Of a stretch of DNA of 42,769 nt, positions 35,090-42,769 are shown piece by piece. The stretch spans positions 1 to 42,769 of the forward strand of contig JABUEW010000026.1 of the NCBI GenBank assembly GCA_013314855.1. Direction: 5' to 3'. Source of the stretch: Bacillota bacterium (lineage in GTDB: Bacteria; Bacillota; Clostridia; Acetivibrionales; DUMC01). Position numbers and translations under genes: made by a program. A model generated the notes under the pieces. It did not search any database and was not told the DNA's origin. It saw only the letters and a list, made by a program, of their open reading frames with translations. Each line of letters starts with the position of its first letter. The stretch's first letter is position 1.

Positions 35090-35597
35090 AGGATCAACGC
35101 CTCAAAGTCTTTATTCTCGATGACCGTATCCTTAAGCCTGCGGCTTCCCGACCATATCAGGTGGAAGGTTTTCCGGATATCAAAGGGCTGGCAGCTATAA
35201 GAGGTGCAGCCGCTGCCGTAGCTGTAGCGGATCAGCTTGAAGAAGGCGGCGGCGCGTTTTACGTCCGACATGGTCGCGTTTTCAATGAGGATCGATTTGA
35301 TTTCCTCAAACTGCGGCTCGATCAGATAGATCTGCGCCAGTTCCAGTTCCTCGTTTAAGTATTATTGGTGAATTTCTCCTTGAGCAAGTATTTTTTCAAT
35401 GCGGCAAACTCATCTCTACCGTTTAGCGGCAGAAAATTCAGTTCCTTAAGCAGAGCAAAGGGGCGTTCTTTTACGCACAGGAACAAATTGGCAAGGTCGG
35501 TGTTATAGTTATTATAGACCTCCATGCTTGTATCCGGTTTCCTGCCGAAGAGTACCCAACCGCCGCCGCCAAAGACCTCAATGTATCTTACAGTCAT
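35090..35597 (-). pseudogene. DNA adenine methylase (Dam, D12 class) remnant
   Basis: The minus frame begins YIEVFGGGGWVLFGRKPD, the cofactor-binding FGGGG motif of Dam-type methylases, and goes on through ERPFALLKELNFLPLNGRDEF. A frameshift near 35357 moves homology to another frame (EIKSILIENATMSDVKRAAA, then FFKLIRYSYGSGCTSY), which ends at the IS remnant. The N-terminal ~30 residues (with the GGK motif), the DPPY motif and the C-terminus are missing. It is broken at both ends: by the STAND gene on one side and the IS remnant on the other. Confidence 0.8.
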
Positions 35598-37857
35598 CCC
35601 TCTCCGATAGGATGCTCATAATGCGGTCCGATGACCAGGAGTCCCGGTAATGGCAGTGGTAAAGGAACAGCATTTCACCATAAGCTTGACGGTTAAGGTC
35701 GGAAGAACATGCCTTTATCTTATCTAACCACTCGTGCAATATTTCATTTGGGCAGCACCAGGGCATCACGCGGGCGATGGAATAGAAAGCGACCTGTTTT
35801 TCAAGGACCTGGGGGCAAGTCCTAATAACTGCGTCGTACATACGTGTAGCTTCTTCTGGATCACCATTGAACAGTACAGGCATATGCATCATGGTCAATG
35901 CCCATACGTTAGGATGCTTTTCATAACGTAGCCTGCTCTTGACGATACGTGCCCAATTGTTGTAATCAGGTGGTTGGCGTTCGAGATATCCTGCTGTAAT
36001 GGCACGTAACATGGTGCCACGGCCGTGGGGTAAGAAGAATAAACCACCCGTCCCGAATAGAATTGATCCTTTGATTTCTTTTGCTTTCTCCTCTTTGGGT
36101 TCATTCATTTCGGGCCAATTAGGTTCCGGGTGTTCTGCCACCCACTTTTCAAGTAGTGATAAAACTTCCTCAGGAAGACTATTTTCACGTCCAGCCAGTT
36201 TTTCAAAAGCTGACGCCGCTCCCTCACGAAAATGTCCTGAAGAAAATCCCCTTTTGTCCAGGTTTTCAACCACAGTAGTTAGCTCATTAAGCGGTAAGCC
36301 TGATTCAGCCAGACCATCTAAGCCAGCACCGGCATAGGTTTCATGCCGGCCGGGCTCAAGACTGGCAATCAAGCGGACGGCGCGATGTGGATCAATCTTT
36401 GCCAGTTCCCTAAACTCCCTCGACTGCTGTACCGAGCCACCGCTGCGGGAAAAATCCTCCCATCGACGCTTGGGGTTATCCCACTGAGTTCCGTCTGGCA
36501 ACTGATTGAATAAATTCATTAATTCGCCATCGGAGGCTTTAGCCATCTCATCAGCCTTTAACCGGGGACCGATCCACCCACCTGAAACACCGCCATCACA
36601 ATCAGCCGATCCTGGGAAAGCACGTTCTTCTTCCGCTTTTACTTGCCTGGTTCTTAGACTTAGATACTCCTTTAGCTCGTCACTCATGCCGTTAGTTTCG
36701 TGCCCCGCCTGTTCTAGGATAGAGGCAATTTGTCCCCAGGCCGGGAGTTCCAAGGTTACTTTTTCAGCGTTGACGCTGTTTAGCCTGACATCGTGGCGAC
36801 ATTCGAATTCGCGTGAAGACGCTATGATGTGTACACTTTTTTGACCAGAAAGATTATGGATGAGGTTTAACAATACGTTTAAACGGCCCGACTTGCGGTC
36901 GAGTAACTCGGAGACTGCGTCGAGCTGGTCTATGATCACGACGACTTTTTCCCTCTCAGCCAGGGCCAAGACACCATCTCTAACATCTAAGCTTAGGTCT
37001 AACACTTTTCGTAAATCTTCAACCGTATTGACGTCCGTGCTCAGCGTGTCGGCTTTGATTGCAAGCACGGGCATGCCTTTTTCCTTTAAATGGTGGGCAA
37101 GGGTTGAAAGCAAGGATGATTTACCTGAACCAGGACTGCCCAGGACCAAAGTGGTGGAGTGTTCTGATTCCTCGATGCGTTGAAGCAATTCCGTGAATTC
37201 TAGGAATTCTAGGCGCTCTATCTGTCGTCCGTCCATAAGGGTTCTTTGATAATTCAACAGTACGTTTGAAGCTAGCAAAAGTTCCTGCCGTAATCGATCA
37301 ATTGTAATTTCACGATGTCCCCCACCAAGGTTCAGCAGGATATCTGTTAAGTGTGCCTGGAATTTTTTCTCAAAATCCCTCGTTCCATCAAAAAAACAAG
37401 CTAGAGCCTGGTACTCATTAAAAATTGCTTCTCGAAAACGCCTTAAAGCCTCAAGTTGGTAATCATCTTGCTCATGAGGCGGGGCACTTTTTTTGTTAAA
37501 AAAGATACTAACCCTGGGGTGGCCTCCACCCTTTTCGTTCAGTTGCCGCGCCAAGTTCCACTCTTCCTCTGTACCGGTCATACCCAAGCCAGCGTCGCTG
37601 CCAAAGCGGTGCCAAAAAATAAAAACAAACCAGTCAGGATTAAATTTTTCCACGGCCACGTTAATGATGGATTGGGGGCGCCCAATATTAGAACATACGT
37701 CTTCCCAACCAAATACGTCCAAAGAAATATGATTTGCTCTGCAGATAGTTAATATAGTATGATCTTCGTTACAAACACGCCGCACTGCTTCTCTTTCCAA
37801 TATGCAATCGCCAGATGAAGCAATAAAAATCCGCAACTGCTTGACAGTATCAACCAC
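35578..37857 (-). CDS. STAND ATPase with DUF4062/TIR-like N-terminus, 3' truncated (defence-type)
   Basis: The 759-aa product opens with a DUF4062/TIR-like domain (residues ~7-178: LRIFIASSGDCILEREAVRR, NPDWFVFIFWHRFGSDAG, TGTEEEW). A P-loop STAND/NACHT-type ATPase follows, with Walker A GSPGSGKS at 240-247 and Walker B VVVIIDQLDA at 305-314. From ~395 on there is a helical-repeat region (WDNPKRRWEDFSRSGGSVQQ, then PHRAVRLIASLEPGRHET). The last six codons belong to the dam remnant, and homology ends at ILSERDD, so the C-terminus is lost; related proteins are, as I recall, about twice as long. Start GTG 37857 follows GGGGG by 7 nt. Related STAND proteins sense phage proteins and trigger the N-terminal effector. 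The region 37858-38137 has no gene. Confidence 0.7.
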   Translation of the reverse strand: MVDTVKQLRIFIASSGDCILEREAVRRVCNEDHTILTICRANHISLDVFGWEDVCSNIGRPQSIINVAVEKFNPDWFVFIFWHRFGSDAGLGMTGTEEEWNLARQLNEKGGGHPRVSIFFNKKSAPPHEQDDYQLEALRRFREAIFNEYQALACFFDGTRDFEKKFQAHLTDILLNLGGGHREITIDRLRQELLLASNVLLNYQRTLMDGRQIERLEFLEFTELLQRIEESEHSTTLVLGSPGSGKSSLLSTLAHHLKEKGMPVLAIKADTLSTDVNTVEDLRKVLDLSLDVRDGVLALAEREKVVVIIDQLDAVSELLDRKSGRLNVLLNLIHNLSGQKSVHIIASSREFECRHDVRLNSVNAEKVTLELPAWGQIASILEQAGHETNGMSDELKEYLSLRTRQVKAEEERAFPGSADCDGGVSGGWIGPRLKADEMAKASDGELMNLFNQLPDGTQWDNPKRRWEDFSRSGGSVQQSREFRELAKIDPHRAVRLIASLEPGRHETYAGAGLDGLAESGLPLNELTTVVENLDKRGFSSGHFREGAASAFEKLAGRENSLPEEVLSLLEKWVAEHPEPNWPEMNEPKEEKAKEIKGSILFGTGGLFFLPHGRGTMLRAITAGYLERQPPDYNNWARIVKSRLRYEKHPNVWALTMMHMPVLFNGDPEEATRMYDAVIRTCPQVLEKQVAFYSIARVMPWCCPNEILHEWLDKIKACSSDLNRQAYGEMLFLYHCHYRDSWSSDRIMSILSERDDCKIH

Positions 37858-38137
37858 TAAAAAACCCCCAAATTATTTCAAAAGAACTATTTCGATCTTA
37901 AGCACACAAAATGCGGTTAGGTTCATAAATGCCATGCTATGGATGTTTAAGCTCTCTACAACTTCCCATTATAGACATAATTATATCATAAATTTTGGTA
38001 AACTTGTTAAAAGACTTTTTTTCGGCTAATTTTTCAGAATATCATTCGTGCTTTCCTGGCGAGCTATATCCCCATATTTATCAAAGAAAATTCAGTCAGG
38101 CTATTAATACTTTTATGGTTGTTTATTTTATAAAAGT

Positions 38138-38172
38138 AAAAACCCGATCATTTTAAAAATAATCGAGTTTTT
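38138..38172 (-). terminator. Intrinsic terminator after the AbiE locus
   Basis: AAAAACCCGATCATTTT (38138-38154) and AAAATAATCGAGTTTTT (38156-38172) pair with two wobble-type mismatches. On the minus strand the hairpin ends in a T-run right after the toxin remnant's last stop. Confidence 0.7.
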
Positions 38173-38176
38173 ATTA

Positions 38177-38625
38177 TTAATTATCATCGTTTTTACCCTT
38201 CAAAAACTGCCTTTCAAAATCGCCAGAAAGCCTTATTTCATGCGGCTTTCGGCACGTTTTATCAGAACTATGCACTCCACATGCTTCGAGCGGCGAAAAA
38301 CGCTTAAAAGAAAACACGTGGGAAAGTATGCTTGCCATTATTTTGAAAGTCCTATAAACATCAACTTTACTATTTGAACCGCTTCCGCAGTGACCGGCCA
38401 ACCTTTTATTGTCGTATCCATATCAATGGTCGAACGGGCATCGAGCCCGACCATCGCTGCAACGAGCATTCCACCCTTTAAAACGAAGTTGTTTTTATAG
38501 TCCGACAAAGAAATGCGCTCGAGCAATCTTTCGAGTATATAGTTTCTGAGGAGTATTTGCGCATCAATATTTTTCTGTTTTGCCAGATTGCGAATTAATG
38601 CCTTTAACTGAGTAGCGGTCTTCAT
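38177..38625 (-). pseudogene. AbiEii/AbiGii toxin, truncated
   Basis: The 95-aa ORF (38625-38338) has the AbiEii N-terminal pattern: LKALIRNLAKQKNIDAQILL, FVLKGGMLVA and the nucleotidyltransferase DxD in TIDMDTTIKGWPVT. Intact toxins of this type have roughly 270-300 aa. After the DxD the frame ends at FIGLSK. A further ORF (to 38177) follows in another frame without recognisable toxin homology; its tail GDFERQFLKGKNDDN is of unknown origin. The toxin is therefore a fragment lacking most of its catalytic domain. Its start overlaps the antitoxin stop by 4 bp. Confidence 0.75.
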
Positions 38626-39215
38626 AACAGCACCTCCATATAATTTCTGAGAAGCTTGGTTACTTTGAAGGTTTCTGCATATTCCATAAGTTTAGGAATA
38701 TTTTTATCCATGCGCTTGGCATACCGTTTTAAAGCGTCGGTTAAAATTGAAATGTCCATTTTACTGCGGCTCCTAATCATATCGCAAACCGTCCTTTCCA
38801 TATTATAAGCCTTAACACTTCTGCCAAAAGGTGTGGTCAAAGTTGTTAAACCTACTTCATAAAGCTCCTTCCTGATCGAAAATACTATCAAGCCTTCATC
38901 TTTGATATTCTTTGTGTTATAACCAATTGGAACGGTTACACTGTAGATTAATGGATCCCTATCAGAGAGATCATGTAAAAACAGCGCAGTATCATGGGAA
39001 AATACAATAGCCGGTTTCCTGCGCTGCAGATAGTACATTTTGTCAGCCAATGCATCGGGAGTCAAATATACTCCATAGGCTATTCTCTCAAGCTTACCTT
39101 TTTCCACAAGCTGTGACAGATAAATTTTGGGAATGCCTTCTGCTACTATGTCTTTTGTGCAAATAAGTCCATCACTTTCTTCAATTATCTTTATGAGTTT
39201 TTCCATGTAACTCAA
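38622..39215 (-). CDS. abiEi: AbiEi family antitoxin
   Basis: A 197-aa type IV toxin-antitoxin antitoxin/repressor with an N-terminal winged helix (LICTKDIVAEGIPKIYLSQL, GKLERIAYGVYL) and the AbiEi C-terminal domain (IVFSHDTALFLHDLSDRDPL, YNMERTVCDMIR, DALKRYAKRMDK). It starts at TTG 39215, with AGGTGAG 4-5 nt upstream; ATG 39206 is the alternative. Antitoxins of this family repress their own promoter by binding inverted repeats, and such repeats are present at 39234-39279. It remains intact although the toxin is broken. Confidence 0.88.
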   Translation of the reverse strand: MSYMEKLIKIIEESDGLICTKDIVAEGIPKIYLSQLVEKGKLERIAYGVYLTPDALADKMYYLQRRKPAIVFSHDTALFLHDLSDRDPLIYSVTVPIGYNTKNIKDEGLIVFSIRKELYEVGLTTLTTPFGRSVKAYNMERTVCDMIRSRSKMDISILTDALKRYAKRMDKNIPKLMEYAETFKVTKLLRNYMEVLL

Positions 39216-39233
39216 TTAGCTCACCTACTCTAT

Positions 39234-39279
39234 TTTACTTTTATGCTAATATTGTATCCAACTTTAGCATAAAAGTAAA
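39234..39279 (-). promoter_or_regulatory. abiE promoter inside a perfect 16-bp inverted repeat
   Basis: TTTACTTTTATGCTAA (39234-39249) and TTAGCATAAAAGTAAA (39264-39279) are perfect complements with a 14-nt spacer. On the minus strand the -35 (TTTACT, 39279-39274) is in one arm and the -10 (TACAAT, 39256-39251) is in the spacer, 17 nt apart. This is what an AbiEi autorepression operator should look like. Confidence 0.8.
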
Positions 39280-39381
39280 CAACAAAATATTATTGACTAA
39301 ACAAAAATTGCCATCAAGCCACATTTAACGTGACCTGATGGGCCCATTTCTGTATCTGCTTTTTCATATTCAATTGCCCAT

Positions 39382-39966
39382 TTATTCTTTATCTGTAACA
39401 TCCTCTGTACCGCCACCAAAATACCACCCATGACTCTCTACAAAACGAATGAACCTTTCCAGGAAGTCATCGTGGGTCATGCATGGCTGGATAGATACAC
39501 ATCCATTAATTTTTATAACCCGCTCATTTTTTATTCCATCCGGCATTGGCAAAGCATCTGAAATTCGTTCAGCGGCTTTGACATATTTTTTTATTCTTTC
39601 ATTATCCTGCTCTGTAGGATTTTCAATTCTTGTCAAATCCATATTGTCACACAAATCCGCAAGCTTTACATGGCAAGCGGTTTCATTTGTTAGTATTCTG
39701 TTTATAAACTCGTCATAGCTTTCGTCAGCATGCTTTGTCAGGCAATCCAGAATAGTGATTACTTCCTCTGAAAATCCCTCTTTTCTAAGATCATCAAAGG
39801 TAATATCCGAATCCTCAACAACATCATGTAGTACAGCACATATTCTTTCCAGTTCATTTTTCCTGGACAACATCACCCTAAGCGGATGAAGGATGTACGG
39901 TTCTCCACCTTTATCAACTTGCTCGGAATGAGCACGATTAGCTATCTCTATTGGTTTATTCAACAT
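39382..39966 (-). CDS. HD-domain (p)ppGpp-hydrolase-like protein with extra C-terminal domain
   Basis: The first ~130 residues match the hydrolase domain of RelA/SpoT proteins and small alarmone hydrolases: HPLRV, AVLHDVVEDSDITFDDL (the HD pair), and KLADLCDNMD. There is no synthetase domain. A C-terminal ~50-residue segment (INGCVSIQPCMTHDDFLERF, ESHGWYFGGG) is separate and resembles small domains found on phage and accessory proteins. It may hydrolyse alarmones or related nucleotides. It lies upstream of the AbiE locus with its own frame, and the region 39967-40103 before the IS66 element has no gene. Confidence 0.75.
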   Translation of the reverse strand: MLNKPIEIANRAHSEQVDKGGEPYILHPLRVMLSRKNELERICAVLHDVVEDSDITFDDLRKEGFSEEVITILDCLTKHADESYDEFINRILTNETACHVKLADLCDNMDLTRIENPTEQDNERIKKYVKAAERISDALPMPDGIKNERVIKINGCVSIQPCMTHDDFLERFIRFVESHGWYFGGGTEDVTDKE

Positions 39967-40241
39967 TTCACTGCCTCCCCCTCTTCTATTTTACCAAGTT
40001 CATTAAATTTTCTTTTTTTATAAATGTGCAGCAAGCGCAACCACTACTTAATTTGAATATCCATTCTGAATAAAGTACAATAATCTACCAACTCATATTT
40101 CGCGTAAGTGCTCAATATCATGGGGTAAAGCTATTTACAGTTTATAGTAAATTATAATAAATTACATTTGCCATATCATGTGAAACATAGGATAATATAA
40201 GCAAAAGAATATTATGTTGATAGATATGGTGGATGTGAATA

Positions 40242-41696
40242 ATGGATTTTGAATATCGATCGGGTTTGATAGGAAAAATAAACATAGATGAAATTGACTT
40301 CAATAATGCACCTTTTGTCAAAGAGACAATGGAACTGGTATTGAACGGCTATGAGGAACTTTACTGCAAATATATTGAAATGTACAGAATAGCCCAAAGT
40401 TATAAAAACGAAGTAAATACGCTTAAAGGTGAGAAAGGTACACCTGATATAAAACCTAGTAAAAAAAGCACTACTCAGGAGGCTGTAAAAAACGATACGG
40501 ACACGATAGAACCACAGTCTAAGAAAAACTGGTCCAAATCCTCCTAAAAGGGAAAAATTAAAATAGACCGTGTGGAGATAATAAAGATAGATAAAAGTAA
40601 ACTGCCACAGGATGCTGAATTCAAAGGTTACGAGGAAATTACGGTACAGGAAGTTGTGATTAAAACGGATAATGTACTTTACAAGCGTGAAAAGTACTAC
40701 TCTCCATCTTTACACAAGGCGTATATCGCTGAGCTACCGGAAGAAGTAATAGATACAGAGTTTGGGCCTAATCTCAAGGCCTTGTGTGCAACCTTGTATT
40801 TTGACTATCGTGTAACGGAAAACAAGATAGTCAAGTTTTTAAATGAATTTGGCATTTCAATCTCCGAAGGTACGCTATCCAATATTCTGATTAAAGAGAA
40901 AGCAGATGTGCTTACAAAAGAGAAGTCGAAAATTTACATGGCAGGTCTCAAGAGTACAAAATACCAGCAGACGGATGATACCGGCTTTCGTGTAGATGGT
41001 GTAAACTGCTATGCACAAATTATGTGCAATCCTTATTATTCGGTCTATTTTGTAAACAGGAATAAAAATAGAGAAACTGTACAATCCATAGTTTCCAATG
41101 GTACAGGGAAAGTAGCTTTCTTCGATATACTTGTAAGCGATGATGTTCCACAATTTGACAAGGTTACCGATATAAGAGGATTATGCTGGGTGTATGAGTA
41201 CAGGCATTATAAAAAGCTTATTCCTTTTATTGATCGCAATAAGGAGTTAGTGGCAGAGTTCAAAGTCAAAATCAGCTCGTTCTATAAAGAGTTGAAAAAA
41301 TATAAGGAATCTCCCTCCGAGGCCTATAAGAATGAACTTTATGATAAATTTGAGAAACTGTTCAGTACAAAGACAGGCTATGATATGTTGGATGAGAGGA
41401 TTGAGTTGACCAGAGCCAAACGGTCTCAGTTACTTACAGTGCTGGAACATCCGGAAATTCCTCTGCACAACAATTTATCGGAAAATGGCCTTAGAGAGAT
41501 TGTTGTAAAACGCAAGGTGAGCTGTGGTACAAAAACCAATGAGGGAACCACAGCATGGGAGAATTACCTGACCATATCAGCAACCTGCAAAAAACTGGGG
41601 GTAAGCTTTTTTGATTACATAAAGGACATATTCTCCGGTAAAACACAGACTCTAAGACTTGCGGATTTGATAAGGCAAAAAAGCGTATGTTCATAA
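40242..41696 (+). pseudogene. IS66-family transposase, two compensating frameshifts
   Basis: The N-part (40242-40547) and main part (40572-41696) are in one frame separated by a TAA at 40545-40547. Between about 40520 and 40556 the conserved linker (KTGPNPPKREK) is read in a different frame. One A too many in AAGAAAAAC and one too few in GGGAAAAATT would restore a single ORF. The DDE domain looks complete: QTDDTGF with the first Asp, DILVSDDVPQFD, and LSENGLREIVVKRKVSCGTK with the Glu, followed by the YLTISATCKKLGVSFFDY end. As read, it is inactive; homopolymer sequencing errors could be the cause. Confidence 0.8.
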
Positions 41697-41711
41697 AGAA
41701 ACCCATCCGTT

Positions 41712-41939
41712 TTAACGAAATACGCCCTTTTGCCATGCCTTCAAGCCTTTAGTTTCTTTCAAATGATCTAACAGCTTTTTTAATCGCATGGCGTTACGCT
41801 CCAATCTTTCAACCTTGGGAACTTCTTTTTTGAATAATTTGATACTATCAATAAGAGTTTTTTTTACTTCCTCGGGATTATTTGTATCAACATTTCTTAG
41901 TCTTTCAATCATATTTTTCAACTTGGTTCCGATATCCAT
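41712..41939 (-). CDS. Small charged helical protein carried by the IS66 element
   Basis: A 75-aa ORF starting MDIGTKLKNMIERLRNVDTN, with AGAGAGG about 9 nt before the ATG. It is rich in Lys, Glu and Leu and is likely all-helical, with a C-terminal LKKLLDHLKETKGLKAWQKG. It lies convergent to the transposase and inside the IS inverted repeats, hence a passenger gene. I do not recognise the family. A role as a transposition regulator or a mere hitchhiker is possible. Confidence 0.5.
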   Translation of the reverse strand: MDIGTKLKNMIERLRNVDTNNPEEVKKTLIDSIKLFKKEVPKVERLERNAMRLKKLLDHLKETKGLKAWQKGVFR

Positions 41940-42095
41940 GCCCTATTACCTCTCTGTTATAATCTTATAATTTATTATCGCTTATATGTTTTGACGTAGC
42001 AAAGGTAATTTACCCCAGCTTATTGAGCACTTACACATTTACAGCTATATTATGTAAACCATATTTGATATATTTTTAGCAGGGATCCATTTTGA

Positions 42096-42643
42096 AAATT
42101 AACAATAGCCATGCTGACTACACTTAAAAAGTATGGTTACTCATATACTATCCCAGTACAAGATTTTACATCAAAGCAATTGAAGTTTATATGCCTGGTA
42201 TTGGCAAAGTTAAGTTGGCGATTGTCAAAAACGGCTATAACGTCACCTTTCAAAATACCAGGTTTATTATAACTGATATGCTTGATACTCCTGCTCAGGG
42301 TATTGTTAAAAAGTATCTTAAGTCGTTTGGGATATCGAAACCTTCTTCAGAGATATCAAGCAACACCTTAACTTTGAAAAAGTGCAGGCACGTGACCCTA
42401 AGAAGCTTGAAGGTTATTTCTCTGCAATGTTTTTTTCATTCATATTCATACAAATATTGCAAATTCAGAATAACCTCAATACAGTTGGTGAAACCTGTAA
42501 TCTTCTTACAGGATTTTGTGCAAATTAAAGTTAATAATGTTGTTTACATTATTAATGTAACATCAAAAGACCTTAAAAGTAAACAGGTAAATGATGTCAC
42601 AGATCCAGTAGCAACAACCATTTGGGACAAATTAAGTGCCTGA
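42096..42643 (+). pseudogene. Transposase C-terminal remnant, several frameshifts
   Basis: Pieces in different frames make a continuous DDE-transposase tail: FYIKAIEVYMPGIGKVKLAI and NTRFIITDMLDTPAQGIVKK, then DIETFFRDIKQHLNFEKVQA and RDPKKLEGYFSAMFFSF, then VYIINVTSKDLKSKQVNDV ending DKLSA. The catalytic Glu region (FFRDIKQHL) is recognisable as IS4-superfamily. The front is cut near the IS66 element, and a group II intron begins just beyond its stop. Confidence 0.7.
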
Positions 42644-42646
42644 TAT

Positions 42647-42769
42647 GTAGAGTAAAGGACAGGTGGCCACCTGCCCCTTCTCATCAAACCGTACGTGAAG
42701 TTTTCCCTCATACGGCTTTCCAATGTTCTTTCCTCCCTCAGCTTGCGGAGTATGAGGCTAGCGTCACTA
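42647..42769 (-). ncRNA. 3' end of a group II intron (domains V and VI), cut by the window edge
   Basis: On the minus strand, positions 42719-42686 form a 34-nt hairpin of exactly domain V size and type: AAAGCCGTATG, GAAAA loop region, CACGTACGGTTT. It is followed by a second hairpin, GGGGCAGGTGGCCACCTGTCC, then TTTACTCTAC, which fits domain VI with a bulged A and a 3' end in AC near 42647. The intron body and any reverse transcriptase lie to the right of the window. Confidence 0.8.

Larger units (their letters stand above)
40104..42034 (+). mobile_element. IS66-type insertion sequence with a small passenger ORF
   Basis: The terminal inverted repeats begin GTAAGTGCTCAATA on both sides and include TGGGGTAAA, giving 23 of 26 matching positions (40104-40129 and 42009-42034). 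The element is 1931 bp and encodes an IS66-type transposase (TnpC) but no TnpA/TnpB. An 8-bp target duplication typical of IS66 was not found at the ends, so the element is old or its flanks have changed. Internal DNA 41940-42008 holds only the start region of the passenger gene. Confidence 0.85.

Noticed and set aside
36860-37183. Several plus-strand ORFs opposite the STAND ATPase
   Set aside because: They are reverse-strand shadows of a long GC-richer gene, with serine-rich composition typical of antisense frames.
40096-42042. 8-bp target duplication of the IS66 element
   Set aside because: TATTTCGC on the left and ACATTTAC on the right do not match; no duplication could be supported.

Overview
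The window looks like part of the chromosome of a low-GC, anaerobic, clostridia-type Firmicute. It is AT-rich, with strong AGGAGG-type ribosome binding sites, frequent TTG and GTG starts, a DUF6514 protein, a c-di-AMP (ydaO-type) riboswitch and a citrate synthase of the anaerobic Re type. No rRNA, tRNA or CRISPR array was seen. The species cannot be fixed from the sequence alone.

Region 1 (1-6.4 kb) is decaying metabolic DNA. It holds an intact M55 D-aminopeptidase, a chimeric pseudogene (esterase front joined to a flavoprotein oxidoreductase tail), the tail of a solute-binding protein broken by a degenerate IS1182-type element, and a frameshifted MFS transporter. Two 79-nt structured repeats in inverted orientation bracket the first 2.8 kb.

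Region 2 (6.4-20.8 kb) is mostly intact and carbohydrate-oriented. It holds a NagB-like isomerase/deaminase, a B12-binding radical SAM enzyme, a DegT-type aminotransferase, a ROK repressor, an Eis-like acetyltransferase, an SDR plus zinc-dehydrogenase pair, an AraC regulator divergent from a UroD-fold protein, an orphan MurG, an ArsB/CitM-type permease and a truncated sugar-isomerase-like fragment.

Region 3 (21-30 kb) mixes housekeeping and accessory genes. It holds a PLD-fold protein with a winged-helix tail (possible nuclease), a flavin reductase, a cupin, a probable Re-citrate synthase behind a c-di-AMP riboswitch and terminator, a membrane-anchored alpha/beta hydrolase, a junction of two broken genes (histidine kinase tail and a Gly/Pro/Gln-rich tail), an MRB1590-type ABC ATPase and a YwaF-like membrane protein.

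Region 4 (30-39.3 kb) is a defence and resistance island with visible scars. It holds a three-gene drug-modification-like operon (nucleotidyltransferase, GNAT, APH) behind a promoter, a ~220-nt leader and an intrinsic terminator; a DUF3848 protein; a Phd-Doc toxin-antitoxin pair; remnants of a conjugative-element TadC-like gene and a dam methylase split by an IS remnant; a STAND ATPase with a DUF4062/TIR-like N-terminus whose 3' end is fused to the dam remnant; and an AbiE pair with a clear operator and a broken toxin gene.

Region 5 (39.3-42.8 kb) has an HD alarmone-hydrolase-like gene, an IS66-type element with matching terminal repeats and a small antisense passenger ORF, a decayed transposase, and the 3' end (domains V and VI) of a group II intron running off the right edge.

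The most promising biology is the c-di-AMP riboswitch ahead of a citrate synthase, the attenuated drug-modification operon, and the paired 79-nt hairpin repeats.
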